Shown here piece after piece: positions 39,426-48,592 of a stretch of 64,000 nucleotides of DNA; position 1 is the first letter of the stretch; every line of letters begins with the position of its first letter. Position numbers and translations under genes: made by a program. This DNA comes from Ruminococcus flavefaciens. Its GTDB lineage: Bacteria > Bacillota > Clostridia > Oscillospirales > Ruminococcaceae. Where the stretch lies: assembly GCF_900108555.1 (NCBI RefSeq), contig NZ_FNWV01000002.1, forward strand, positions 65,359 through 129,358. The letters are read 5' to 3'. The notes beneath the pieces were generated by a model. That model did not search any database. It saw only the letters and a program-made list of their open reading frames with translations, and was not told the DNA's origin.

Positions 39426-40796
39426 TTATATGCCTGCAAGTTTTTTGAATTTGATATAGAATTCGCTGAGCGAGTCTCTGCCTGTCAGCATACTTTCGTC
39501 AACATATGCGCCGATATACTTTCCGTCACGGAATACGTAATATTTTTCTTCTTCGCCCTTTACAAGGTCTATCTTAAGAGATGTACCGTCACTGAAGCTG
39601 TATTCGGCAGTCATGACAGGATCTTTCAGTTCGGGCTTTGCAGTAACATCTGTGCCCTTCAATTTCACTATTGCAAATGCATTGAAGAAATTGTTGAAAG
39701 CAACATAATTTTCTGTTGAGTCAAAGTCAACGTCCTTGCCGTTGTATTTGCACTGCATATTCTTGATATCAACTTCACAGGTGTCGTTGTTACCAAGGTA
39801 GCTGAAGTTGAAGCTGCTTACACTGTAAGAGTCAGCCGAAACGTAATTGCGTACGAGGTAATCATAGGGGAGAGCGTTTGCTATGGTAAGGTCTTCCCTG
39901 TAATAAAGCTCTACCTGCTCATCATCTACGAGTACGAAGCAGTATGTCGGATCATTATCATTTGCACTGATGATGATATGGTGCTCGCTGCCGTCGCTGC
40001 CCTTTACGACTATATCGCCGTATGGCTTATCGAAGCCGTACTTTGAAAGGTCGTCAAGCTTTTCGTCAAGCATTTCCTCTGCTTCAAGACGTACAAGATC
40101 GTTGAGAGCAGCTGTTACCGCGGTCTGGTCGAGTTCGAGCTCGGAGTACTCCTTGGGGAGTGACCATGCCTGAGTATCAGCATTAAATGAAAGGTCACAG
40201 AGCACCTTGCCGTCCTTGTATGTAGTTACCTCCTGCAGATCATAAAGTGAGTAAGGCACTATCATTTTATTCTTGAGGAGAAGTCTGTCGAGCTTGAGCA
40301 CGCTTCCCTGCAGTGAGTCAACAGCGTAGACATTGCTTTTTCCGTCAACGGTAACATAGTAATAATCGCCTGTAGGGCTTTCGCTTCCTATGTATATGGT
40401 ATGTGTGCCGGAAGGGAGAGTGATCTCCACCTTGTCGGGATCGTCAAGACCGTACATTGCCAGCTTTTCATCTGTTACGCTGCCGTAGTTAGTAACGGCT
40501 TTAAGGTCGGAAAGGTATGTGCATATGAGCTGGCAGTAGGTCTGGTCAAGCTTGAATTCGCCATTGGTTAGAGCCCATTCATCTTCTGTTTTCTCGGCAG
40601 TATAAACTTCATCGCCCTTGGAGAAAACTATTTTTGTAGGGCTGTACGGATCGAAGCTGAACAGCACATTGTCTGCAAGCTCCTGTTTTGTCTGCTCTTT
40701 TTCCTTGTCCTTATTATGCTTGGCAGCAAGGTAAAAGCCTATGGAAGCACCGGCAAGGAAAACAAGAGCGATAAGTCCGATAATTAATTTTTTCAT
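39426..40796 (-). CDS. DUF4340-containing membrane-anchored protein
   Basis: The 456-residue protein has one N-terminal membrane anchor (residues 4-24) and a large extracellular part with two or three repeated beta-rich units of DUF4340 type (VYTAEKTEDEWALTNGEF; VLCDLSFNADTQAWSLPKE; PYGDIVVKGSDGSEHHIIIS). DUF4340 proteins accompany GldG-type ABC genes. It is the last gene of a four-gene operon and starts within the stop codon of the gldG-like gene. Confidence 0.88.
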   Translation of the reverse strand: MKKLIIGLIALVFLAGASIGFYLAAKHNKDKEKEQTKQELADNVLFSFDPYSPTKIVFSKGDEVYTAEKTEDEWALTNGEFKLDQTYCQLICTYLSDLKAVTNYGSVTDEKLAMYGLDDPDKVEITLPSGTHTIYIGSESPTGDYYYVTVDGKSNVYAVDSLQGSVLKLDRLLLKNKMIVPYSLYDLQEVTTYKDGKVLCDLSFNADTQAWSLPKEYSELELDQTAVTAALNDLVRLEAEEMLDEKLDDLSKYGFDKPYGDIVVKGSDGSEHHIIISANDNDPTYCFVLVDDEQVELYYREDLTIANALPYDYLVRNYVSADSYSVSSFNFSYLGNNDTCEVDIKNMQCKYNGKDVDFDSTENYVAFNNFFNAFAIVKLKGTDVTAKPELKDPVMTAEYSFSDGTSLKIDLVKGEEEKYYVFRDGKYIGAYVDESMLTGRDSLSEFYIKFKKLAGI

Positions 40797-42301
40797 CAGG
40801 AATTTCTCCTTTTAAGCCATACAGCGACACCGACGATAGCAAGAAGTGCAGGGATAACGTAAACTATGACCATAACACTTGTTGCTTCTTTTCTGTCCTT
40901 GAAGGTCATGTGGTCGTAGGAGTTGAACTTGTTTCCTATACCAAACTGGATATCACTGTCATACAGCCATGTATTACTGAATGTTGCAAGCATATTAGAG
41001 CCGCTTATAGAAGGAGCGATAGCATCGCTGTCGATTATGGAAGTAGTACCGAATACTACCATTTTTCCGCCCGATACCTTATTGTAAGAGTAATAGCCGA
41101 AGTCAAGATCAAGACCTGTGAGGAGCTCATCTGCCTGCTGTGCGGTGATCTCGTCGCCGCCCATTGACTTGCTGACTGTTGTATATTCACCTGAAGCAGT
41201 TGCAACATTCTTGATTATAGATGAACGCTCTGTATAAGATGCGCCCGGGAAGCTGTCCTCGGGTATCTCGGTAAGGCTTCTTGTGTTGGCGATACCTGCG
41301 ATATATGAACCTTCGCTTATGAGTTCGTTAAGATCGGAGGTGAGGTCCTGAGTGAATTCGTCATTGTATCTTGAACCTGCGGGATACTCAACGCGGAAGA
41401 AATTCTCGACCTGTTTTGAGTTCCTGTCCTGAAGCTTGTTGGCATCAAGAGACTCTGTAACATAGTTATAGTCGAGGATAAGTCCGAATTTTTCCATAAC
41501 GTTTTCTATGTTGTAGAAACGTCCCTCTGTGTCGCATGGATCGATAAGGAATGAGAGAGAACCGCCGTTTTCGGCGTACTCGTTAAGGAGGTCTTTCTCC
41601 TTGTCTGTTATATCCTTCTGAGGACCTGCAAGGTAGATTATCTTTGCATTATCGGGGATAGCTCCTGCCTTGTCGAGGTCGAGCTCCTGAACATCGTAGT
41701 CCTTGGACTTGAGCTGATCTGCGTATATCGAGAAGCTGTCGTTTATGGACTTCTCTCCGTGGCCTGTAAGGAAGTATACAGTCGGGAGAGAACCGCTTGT
41801 ACAGATCGAGATAGCTGCTGCGAGAAGCTCTTCGCCTGCATACTGCTTCTGTCCCTGTGAGCCCTGGAATATCTTTGCGCCGCTTATCTTCTTGGTGACA
41901 TTGTTGCACTTTACGAAGATATCACATTCCTTTGTACCAAGGTTGCCTTCGGGATCAAGGCTGCTTGCGAGTGCGGCGTTTTCGTTAGGATCGAAGCAGG
42001 TGAGGTCGATATTGTCGAATTCATCGAGCTGTGTGAGTGTGTGATAAAGGGGGAGGAATTCCGAAGCATCAGCTTCATTGAAGTATGCAAGCTTTGAGAG
42101 ATAGTAAACATCTATATGCTTGTCGGAATTGTCAGCGATGAGCTGCTTTGTCTTTTCGTTAAGTGTGTACTTCTTTGAAGGAGTCATATCGAAGCCCCTG
42201 TCGTAAAAGCTTACTATAAGGTTTATCGGTATGAAGATGACAAGTACGAGTATCGCCATTATGAAGGCGATAGTATTGGTGAAATTCTTTTTCTTCTTCA
42301 T
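40796..42301 (-). CDS. GldG-like ABC transporter auxiliary protein
   Basis: The 501-residue protein has an N-terminal membrane helix (about 9-30), a long extracellular region of the GldG/ABC_transp_aux type (VYFLTGHGEKSINDSF, LAGPQKDITDKEKDLLNEYAENGGSL) and a C-terminal helix (about 472-495). In the family the exterior domain is thought to bind or handle a substrate near the permease. The gene order ATPase-permease-GldG-DUF4340 is typical. Substrate unknown. Confidence 0.9.
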   Translation of the reverse strand: MKKKKNFTNTIAFIMAILVLVIFIPINLIVSFYDRGFDMTPSKKYTLNEKTKQLIADNSDKHIDVYYLSKLAYFNEADASEFLPLYHTLTQLDEFDNIDLTCFDPNENAALASSLDPEGNLGTKECDIFVKCNNVTKKISGAKIFQGSQGQKQYAGEELLAAAISICTSGSLPTVYFLTGHGEKSINDSFSIYADQLKSKDYDVQELDLDKAGAIPDNAKIIYLAGPQKDITDKEKDLLNEYAENGGSLSFLIDPCDTEGRFYNIENVMEKFGLILDYNYVTESLDANKLQDRNSKQVENFFRVEYPAGSRYNDEFTQDLTSDLNELISEGSYIAGIANTRSLTEIPEDSFPGASYTERSSIIKNVATASGEYTTVSKSMGGDEITAQQADELLTGLDLDFGYYSYNKVSGGKMVVFGTTSIIDSDAIAPSISGSNMLATFSNTWLYDSDIQFGIGNKFNSYDHMTFKDRKEATSVMVIVYVIPALLAIVGVAVWLKRRNS

Positions 42302-42307
42302 TTCGGC

Positions 42308-43042
42308 TTACCCCCTGTTCCAGCGTCTCTTCTCGATGGCGATATATGTCCATGCGAGGAAAACTATTATTACAGAACCGAAGAATACCATATCCGAAAG
42401 ACGAATGAAGCCTTCTGAGAAGTATGCAAATCTTGGCTGTGCTGCAAATGAATATATCACTGACTGTACTTTTGGGTACTGTGAGATGAAGGCTGTGTTT
42501 GAGAAGTCATCAACGAAGAGGAGTATGAACATTATTACCTCACCGATGATAGCTGCAAGTATGGACGATTCGGTAAGTGATGAGATGAACATACCTACTG
42601 CGATGTACATGGTTCCCCAGAAGAAGATGCCTATGTAAGCGCATATGAGCTGGCTGACTATGACTTCGCCCTTGATCGCTGTAAGGATAGGGAAGAATGC
42701 AGTACCTAAAAGCATGAAGATGTAAACAGTAACGTTTGCGAGGAACTTTGCGATAACTATTTTCAGAACGCTGACAGGAGATGTCATCAGCAGGACTTCC
42801 GTACCGTTCTTGCGCTCGTCCGCAAATGTCCTCATGGTGAGGAGCGGTATGAGGAATATGAAGTAGAGGATAACGGAATAGAACATCTCGGTGAAGGAGA
42901 ATGCCCATGTGTTTGAGCCCTCGAGCTTAGCGATACCGCTTGAAAAGCTCAGGGAGAACAGCAGCATGAAAAGTGCTGCGAAAGCGTAAGCGAAAGGAGT
43001 GTAGAAGAATGATTGCAGCTCCTTTTTATAAATAGGAAACAT
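42308..43042 (-). CDS. ABC transporter permease, GldF/ABC-2 type
   Basis: The 244-residue protein has six hydrophobic segments and starts MFPIYKKELQSFFYTPFAYA, the usual ABC-2 opening, with MRTFADERKNGTEVLLMTSPVS in the first large loop. ATG 43042 lies one base after the ATPase stop, with ggaggaagag as ribosome site inside the ATPase end. Frames further upstream lie in the ATPase gene and are not used. Confidence 0.9.
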   Translation of the reverse strand: MFPIYKKELQSFFYTPFAYAFAALFMLLFSLSFSSGIAKLEGSNTWAFSFTEMFYSVILYFIFLIPLLTMRTFADERKNGTEVLLMTSPVSVLKIVIAKFLANVTVYIFMLLGTAFFPILTAIKGEVIVSQLICAYIGIFFWGTMYIAVGMFISSLTESSILAAIIGEVIMFILLFVDDFSNTAFISQYPKVQSVIYSFAAQPRFAYFSEGFIRLSDMVFFGSVIIVFLAWTYIAIEKRRWNRG

Positions 43043-43043
43043 C

Positions 43044-44084
43044 TTACTCTTCCTCCTTTTTCTCAGTGTTTTTTTCTGACTCATCAGGCATCTCGTCAAG
43101 AAGCTCCTGTAGTCCGTTCTTCTTTACGGGGCGGTTGATGAGCTCGATGAATACGTTTTCAAGGTTAGGCTTGTCCGTATACATTTCAAGTATGCTTATG
43201 CCGCTTTTGAGACATTCGGACATGATAGAATCTCTGATAGTATCAGTATCGCCTTCGAGAGAAACGGTGAATGAGTAGATATCATTGCCCTCATCGTCTA
43301 TCTTCTTTATCTCGCTGACGCCCTTGGTCATACCTATTATAGAAGCAGCCTTTTCCTTGTCGCCCTTTACCTTGATGTGAAGTATAAACGATGTGGCAAA
43401 TGACTTTTCAAGGTTCTCGATAGTGTCGATAGCTCTTATGTCGCCCTTGTTGATGATGATTACTCTGTCGCATACCGCACTTACTTCACTGAGGATATGT
43501 GAGCTGAATATAACGGAGTGCTCTTTTTTCAGATCCTTTATAAGAGCACGTACCTCTGCTACCTGATTTGGATCGAGACCAACTGTAGGCTCGTCGAGGA
43601 TAAGGAATTTAGGGTTGCCGAGAAGTGCCTGAGCAAATCCCACACGCTGTTTGTAACCCTTTGAAAGATTGCGGATAAGCTTTCCCGAAACGTCCTTTAT
43701 TTTAAGAAGTCCCATAACGCGCTCTATTTCGCTCTTGCGCTTGCCTGCTGGCACTCTTTTAAGACCTGCACAGAATGAAAGGTATTCCTTTACCTTCATA
43801 TCGGGGTATACGGGAGGTATCTCGGGGAGGTATCCGATATTGCTTTTTGCTTTTATCGGATCTTTGGTTATGTCTGCACCGTAGATGGTAACAGTTCCGT
43901 CTGACATGGGCAGGAATCCCGCGATCATGTTCATGGTAGTTGATTTTCCCGCACCGTTGGGCCCGAGAAAACCGAGGATCTCATTATCGTTTATTGTAAA
44001 GCTTATATGATTTACAGCACGGTTGCTGCCGTAATACTTTGTAAGGTTTTCAATAGTAATCATGAGCTGCTCCTTTCCGATCAA
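43044..44084 (-). CDS. ABC transporter ATP-binding protein, GldA type
   Basis: The 346-residue protein has Walker A GPNGAGKST (about residue 38), the signature NLSKGYKQRVG, Walker B FLILDEPTVGLD and the switch His in FSSHILSEV. The C-terminal extension (about 225-346) is larger than in minimal ATPases and ends in a charged tail (DESEKNTEKKEEE). It powers the permease encoded next. SD aaaggag precedes ATG, though TTG 44084 and ATG 44066 are alternatives. Confidence 0.92.
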   Translation of the reverse strand: MIGKEQLMITIENLTKYYGSNRAVNHISFTINDNEILGFLGPNGAGKSTTMNMIAGFLPMSDGTVTIYGADITKDPIKAKSNIGYLPEIPPVYPDMKVKEYLSFCAGLKRVPAGKRKSEIERVMGLLKIKDVSGKLIRNLSKGYKQRVGFAQALLGNPKFLILDEPTVGLDPNQVAEVRALIKDLKKEHSVIFSSHILSEVSAVCDRVIIINKGDIRAIDTIENLEKSFATSFILHIKVKGDKEKAASIIGMTKGVSEIKKIDDEGNDIYSFTVSLEGDTDTIRDSIMSECLKSGISILEMYTDKPNLENVFIELINRPVKKNGLQELLDEMPDESEKNTEKKEEE

Positions 44085-44452
44085 TAAATCAATTTTATCA
44101 AAAAACAGGTGCTATTATCTCATCATAGCATACTGCTATATTATCGCAGAATAATATTAACACAAGATGAATAAAAAATGAATAAAATGTTAATTCACAA
44201 GAGAGACAGTTTTGCGAAACGCTGTTTCGCAGGCAAAGCGACAGGTAAATCTTATAGCGAAAGTGTGAGGATTTTGTGAGAGTTTATTGTGGGTAAGATG
44301 AATGTTGATACGATTTGTTTTATAATGCAACTTATTAACACTTAGTTGATATATCCGATTTTTAGCTGTTTTCAGCGGTAGACAAAATGTACAAAAAAGC
44401 AATTGGCTTTGTGTGCATTGCAACAAAAATGACTTTGCTCAGGAGTAAACTG

Positions 44453-44481
44453 TTGACACGCATTGAATTGTAGAATATAAT
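44453..44481 (+). promoter_or_regulatory. Promoter of the GH48 cellulase gene
   Basis: TTGACA (44453-44458), 17 bp, TATAAT (44476-44481), a consensus promoter suited to a strongly expressed gene. The leader is about 140 nt. Confidence 0.88.
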
Positions 44482-44496
44482 AATCTTGAAAATAGT

Positions 44497-44590
44497 TTGA
44501 GAATTGTGTGCAGTCTGCGTGAAAATGCACACAGTGTACGAAGTATTTTCGTATGCACCCCCGAAAGTGCGAACCTTAGGGGGCAATCCA
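44497..44590 (+). promoter_or_regulatory. Structured 5' leader of GH48 with possible pseudoknot
   Basis: A first stem pairs tgtgtgca (about 44504) with tgcacaca (about 44526). A short hairpin ACGAA-gtat-TTTCGT follows. Then GCAC (44555-44558) can pair with GTGC (44567-44570) while CCCCC (44558-44562) pairs with GGGGG (44579-44583), an H-type pseudoknot; a plain nested hairpin is the alternative. I cannot match it to a known riboswitch class. Confidence 0.5.
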
Positions 44591-44630
44591 TTTTTTAACC
44601 ACTATATTATTACGAGAGGGGTAAAAACAA

Positions 44631-47219
44631 ATGATAAGCAAAAAGAATAAGGCTCTCGCAGCTGGCGTTCTTGCAGCTGCAATGTCCGCAACCGCAGTTC
44701 TTCCTACATTTGCTTCAGCTGCTGAGACTTCCAGCTATGCAAAGGAAACAACTTACGCTGAGATGTTCTCGTCACTTTATGATGACGTTGTAACAAACGG
44801 TGTAGAGAACGGCTACCTTAGCAAACAGACAAATGGTTCTGGCTTCGGTATTCCTTATCATTCAGTAGAAACATTCATCGTTGAGGCTCCTGACTATGGT
44901 CACGAGACAACATCAGAAGCTATGTCATACATCGTATGGATGGCTGCTATGCACGATGTTCTTGCTTCAAAGAATGTTATCAGCGGTTCTAAGGGCGACC
45001 TCAAGAAGGCTTGGAACACAATGGAAGCTATGATCCCTGGTTGGTCAAAGGCTCACGGCAGATCAGATATCGATTACAGTTCATTCTGGACACAGACAAA
45101 GGTTGAGGCTGACTCATCAGAAGAGTGCGATCAGCCAAGTGATTATCCTGCAAAGCAGGAAGGCGGTAAGGCTGCTAACCCACTTTATGAGACATTCAAG
45201 TCTGCATACAGCAAGGACGCAGGTTACTACCTCATGAACTGGCTCGCTGACGTTGACGACTGGTACGGCTTCAGCAAGGGCACAGACGGCGAAGGCAAAT
45301 TCACATTTATCAATACATTCCAGAGAGGCGAACAGGAGTCTTGTTTCGAGACAGTTCCTGCTCCTTGTCTTGAAGAGCTCCTTTGGGGTATGGAAAGCAA
45401 GGATAAGGATAACGGTAACGGTATCAAGGCTATCTTCAATGGTAAGGACAAGGTTCCTTCACAGTACTCATTCACAAACGCTCCTGACGCTGAGGATCGT
45501 GCTATTCAGGCTGTTTACTTTGCAAACCAGTACAATGCAGGTGATTCTTCTGTATCTGCTCTCGCAGGTAAGATGGGTGACCAGTGCCGTAACGACATGT
45601 TTGATAAGTACTACAAGAAGATCGCTGAGGATACAAAACTCACAAGCTCTGCTGAGTCAGGCAACGGCGGTCAGCACTACCTCATGGGCTGGTATACTGC
45701 TTGGGGCGGAGCTCTTACTGCAAGCTACGGCAACTACGGCTGGGCATGGCAGATCGGCTGCTCACACTCACATCAGTTCTATCAGAACCCACTTGCTGCT
45801 TATGGTCTTCTCTATGATTCAGCAATCAATTCTGGTATGAAGTCTAAGGGCGCAAGCGATGACTATACAGAGTCTCTCAAGAGACAGATTGAAATGTATC
45901 AGTGGCTCCAGTCTGTAGACGGTCCTTTCGCTGGTGGTTGTACAAACAGCTGGAGAGGTCGTTACGAGACATATCCTTCAGGCCATGCTACATTCTATAA
46001 GATGGCTTACGTTCCACATCCTGTTTACGCTGACCCGGGTTCAAACCACTGGATCGGTAACCAGGTATGGTCAACACAGCGTCTTGCTGAGCTTTACTAC
46101 TATGTAGTAACAAACGGCGACAAGTCTAACCAGACATACGGCGGTCTCGACCTCGAGACAGCTCTCGATAAGCTCCTTACAAGATGGGTTGATTGGTTCG
46201 AGAAGAATACTCAGTTCGACTATGTTGACGATGCAGGCAATACACATACATATGCTATCCCTTCAACTCTTGACTGGGGTTCAAGCGATACAGACTATAC
46301 TTGCACACCTGATACTTGGACAGGTGAATACAACGAGAACGGTAACCAGAAGCTTACTTGTAAGATCGGCGGTTACGGTCAGGGAGACGTAGGATGCGTA
46401 TCCTCACTCTGTAACTCACTTATGTACTATGCTAAGGCTAAGGGCGTTGATCCTTCATTCGCTACTAAGGAAGGCTCATCTGTTGAAGAAAAGGCACTTT
46501 ACCTTGCTAACAGACTCCTTTCAGCTCAGTACTATGAGGGACGTGACGCGATCGGTATCACATTTACTGATTCTAACCCAAGCCTCAAGAGAGTATATGA
46601 GGAGAAGGTATATATTCCTGATTACTATAAGGGCGAAATGCCTGATGGTTCTAAGCTTGAGCCAGGCGCAACATTCTCATCGATCCGTAAGAGCTACGAG
46701 AAGGATAAGATGTGGCAGGAGTGCAAGAAGTACTACGATGGCGAAGGTACAGATAACAATGGCGATGGTACGGTTGACTGTGGCGACTACCAGTTCCAGT
46801 ATCACAGATTCTGGCACGCTGGTGACGCTGTAGTAGCTTACGGTACAATGGCACTTCTCTACCCAGAGGTTAAGCCGATCGTTCCAGGTACTACAACAGC
46901 TGCAACTACAACTACAACTACAACTACAACAACTACAACAGTTACTACAACTGTTTCTGATAAGACTCCTACAGTTACTGTATGGGGCGACGCTAACTGC
47001 GACGGCGATGTAGATATGTCTGATATCGTTCTTATCATGCAGAGCCTTGCTAACCCGAACAAGTATGGCATCGGCGGTACAGACGCTACAGCTATCACTG
47101 CTCAGGGTCAGGCTAACGCTGACGTTGATACATCAAGCAAGGGCATCACAACTCAGGACGCAGTTCGTATCCAGAACTTCCTCCTCAACAAGATCTCTTC
47201 ACTTGATCCAACTAAGTAA
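44631..47219 (+). CDS. cel48: GH48 processive cellulase with dockerin
   Basis: GH48 reducing-end cellobiohydrolases are the main processive enzymes of cellulosomes. The 862-residue protein has a signal peptide (about 1-30), a GH48 domain (about 35-745) with ETFIVEAPDYGHETTSEA holding the catalytic acid Glu, and conserved QIGCSHSHQFYQNP and YPSGHATFYK blocks, a Thr linker (about 752-772) and a dockerin (about 780-862). The dockerin, WGDANCDGDVDMSDIVLIMQ, with a long insert before the second loop, is of R. flavefaciens main type and differs from the other dockerins here. Codon choice is skewed to a narrow set, as in highly expressed genes. SD agaggggt. Confidence 0.95.
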   Translation: MISKKNKALAAGVLAAAMSATAVLPTFASAAETSSYAKETTYAEMFSSLYDDVVTNGVENGYLSKQTNGSGFGIPYHSVETFIVEAPDYGHETTSEAMSYIVWMAAMHDVLASKNVISGSKGDLKKAWNTMEAMIPGWSKAHGRSDIDYSSFWTQTKVEADSSEECDQPSDYPAKQEGGKAANPLYETFKSAYSKDAGYYLMNWLADVDDWYGFSKGTDGEGKFTFINTFQRGEQESCFETVPAPCLEELLWGMESKDKDNGNGIKAIFNGKDKVPSQYSFTNAPDAEDRAIQAVYFANQYNAGDSSVSALAGKMGDQCRNDMFDKYYKKIAEDTKLTSSAESGNGGQHYLMGWYTAWGGALTASYGNYGWAWQIGCSHSHQFYQNPLAAYGLLYDSAINSGMKSKGASDDYTESLKRQIEMYQWLQSVDGPFAGGCTNSWRGRYETYPSGHATFYKMAYVPHPVYADPGSNHWIGNQVWSTQRLAELYYYVVTNGDKSNQTYGGLDLETALDKLLTRWVDWFEKNTQFDYVDDAGNTHTYAIPSTLDWGSSDTDYTCTPDTWTGEYNENGNQKLTCKIGGYGQGDVGCVSSLCNSLMYYAKAKGVDPSFATKEGSSVEEKALYLANRLLSAQYYEGRDAIGITFTDSNPSLKRVYEEKVYIPDYYKGEMPDGSKLEPGATFSSIRKSYEKDKMWQECKKYYDGEGTDNNGDGTVDCGDYQFQYHRFWHAGDAVVAYGTMALLYPEVKPIVPGTTTAATTTTTTTTTTTTVTTTVSDKTPTVTVWGDANCDGDVDMSDIVLIMQSLANPNKYGIGGTDATAITAQGQANADVDTSSKGITTQDAVRIQNFLLNKISSLDPTK

Positions 47220-47245
47220 TTATTACTTATAATTAAGTAGATCTA

Positions 47246-47276
47246 AAGCTGCACGGTCATACCGTGCAGCTTTTTT
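47246..47276 (+). terminator. Terminator of GH48
   Basis: A 12-bp stem (aagctgcacggt, loop cat, complement) then six T residues. Confidence 0.92.
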
Positions 47277-47279
47277 ATG

Positions 47280-47345
47280 CCCAATTCGACCATGAGACGT
47301 AAAGTCATGGCGGACGAGGGTGTTCGCCTCTGCAAAATTGAAATC
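47280..47345. repeat. Intergenic hairpins after GH48
   Basis: CCATGA-N9-TCATGG (47290-47311) and a diverged ggcggac...gttcgcc (47310-47329). They resemble decayed members of the hairpin family. Confidence 0.5.
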
Positions 47346-47367
47346 CGCGATATTTTCCGAAAAAAGC

Positions 47368-47396
47368 TTGCATTTTGCTTTAAATAATGATATAAT
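47368..47396 (+). promoter_or_regulatory. Promoter of the yicC-spoVM operon
   Basis: TTGCAT (47368-47373), 17 bp, TATAAT (47391-47396). Confidence 0.75.
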
Positions 47397-47449
47397 ATTA
47401 TAATAGCATTTTTATGCGAAAAAATATTCCTAAGAAAGCAGGCGATAGG

Positions 47450-48328
47450 GTGCTTAGAAGTATGACAGGCTACGGAAGAGCGCAGCAGATACTTAATGGA
47501 CGCGATATCCTTGTGGAGATCCGTTCAGTTAACCATAGATATTATGAATATTCGTCAAGAGTTCCCAGGACCTACAGCTATATAGACGAAAAGCTGAAGG
47601 CTCTGCTCAAAACAAGCATTTCCCGCGGTAAAGTTGAAATAGCCGTAACGATCAATAATATCGAAGGCAAAGATACCGAGATCGCTGTTAATAAGGGTGC
47701 AGCTGAGGGCTATGTAAACGCTCTCAGAAGCATTGCCGATGAGCTCGGTGTGGAGGACGACATCACACTTTCAAAGCTTATGAAGCTCCCCGATATATTC
47801 AATATACAGAAAACTCCCGATGACGAGGAACAGGTCTGGGAGGACGTTTCAAAGGTAGCCTCAGAGGCTATCGGCAAATTCGTTGAAATGCGCCAGACAG
47901 AGGGTGAACGCCTTAAAGCCGATATAATCGAAAAGGCTGAGGGTATACTGAAAATGGTAGCAAAGGTTGAGGAGCTCTCACCGCTTACCGTTGAAAACTA
48001 CAGGAACAGACTTTACAAGAAGCTCAGCGAAGTCCTTGAAGGCAAGGATATAGACGACCAGAGAGTTCTTACAGAAGCTGCTGTTTTCGCTGAGAAAATA
48101 GCCGTTGACGAGGAGACTGTAAGACTCCGCAGCCATATCTCTCAGCTTGAGAATATGGTATCGGGAGATGATGCAGTGGGCAGAAAGCTTGACTTCATCG
48201 TGCAGGAAATGAACCGTGAGGTAAATACTATCGGTTCAAAGGCTCAGGATCTGAACATTACAAAGGTCGTAGTCGATATGAAGGCTGAGATCGAGAAGAT
48301 ACGCGAACAGATCCAGAATGTTGAGTAA
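47450..48328 (+). CDS. yicC: YicC/YloC family endoribonuclease
   Basis: The 292-residue form starts at GTG 47450, giving VLRSMTGYGRAQ, the exact family opening; an ATG 36 bases upstream has no SD and extends beyond the family start. The rest fits: SVNHRYYEYSSRVPR near the N-terminus and IVQEMNREVNTIGSKAQD near the end. YicC proteins are RNA endonucleases with two domains (N-terminal YicC, C-terminal DUF1732). First gene of the operon, with remA next, as in B. subtilis. Confidence 0.9.
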   Translation: MLRSMTGYGRAQQILNGRDILVEIRSVNHRYYEYSSRVPRTYSYIDEKLKALLKTSISRGKVEIAVTINNIEGKDTEIAVNKGAAEGYVNALRSIADELGVEDDITLSKLMKLPDIFNIQKTPDDEEQVWEDVSKVASEAIGKFVEMRQTEGERLKADIIEKAEGILKMVAKVEELSPLTVENYRNRLYKKLSEVLEGKDIDDQRVLTEAAVFAEKIAVDEETVRLRSHISQLENMVSGDDAVGRKLDFIVQEMNREVNTIGSKAQDLNITKVVVDMKAEIEKIREQIQNVE

Positions 48329-48334
48329 TTTACC

Positions 48335-48592
48335 ATGAAGCTTATAAATATAGGTTACGGAAATATGGTGTCTGCTGACAGGATAGTTACTATAGTAAGC
48401 CCCGAGTCAGCTCCCATAAAACGCCTCGTTCAGGAGGCTCGCGACGACGGCAGAGCCGTTGACGCTACCTACGGAAGAAAAACAAGAGCCGTAATGATAA
48501 TGGACAGCGGTCATATTATCCTTTCATCACTCATTACAGAGACTCTTGCTGCAAGAATAAACGGTTCAGGAGGAGCTGACGACGATGAATAA
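48335..48592 (+). CDS. remA: Extracellular matrix regulator RemA family (DUF370)
   Basis: The 85-residue protein has the DUF370 pattern: [40 protein letters not shown] and [19 protein letters not shown]. In B. subtilis RemA is a ring-forming DNA-binding activator of biofilm and osmotic genes. The gene sits between yloC and gmk there too. It overlaps the next start by 8 bases. Confidence 0.92.
   Translation: MKLINIGYGNMVSADRIVTIVSPESAPIKRLVQEARDDGRAVDATYGRKTRAVMIMDSGHIILSSLITETLAARINGSGGADDDE

Larger units (their letters stand above)
44085..44630. other. Gap between the ABC operon and GH48
   Basis: 44085-44190 is AT-rich and should hold the ABC operon promoter, though I cannot pick one. 44213-44229 is a hairpin GCGAAAC-gct-GTTTCGC. 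44240-44450 shows nothing firm. From 44453 the GH48 promoter and structured leader follow. Confidence 0.6.

Noticed and set aside
44497-44590. GH48 leader as a known riboswitch (cyclic di-GMP, preQ1, SAM, fluoride, glutamine)
   Set aside because: The core words of those classes are not present. Only an unclassified structured leader can be claimed.
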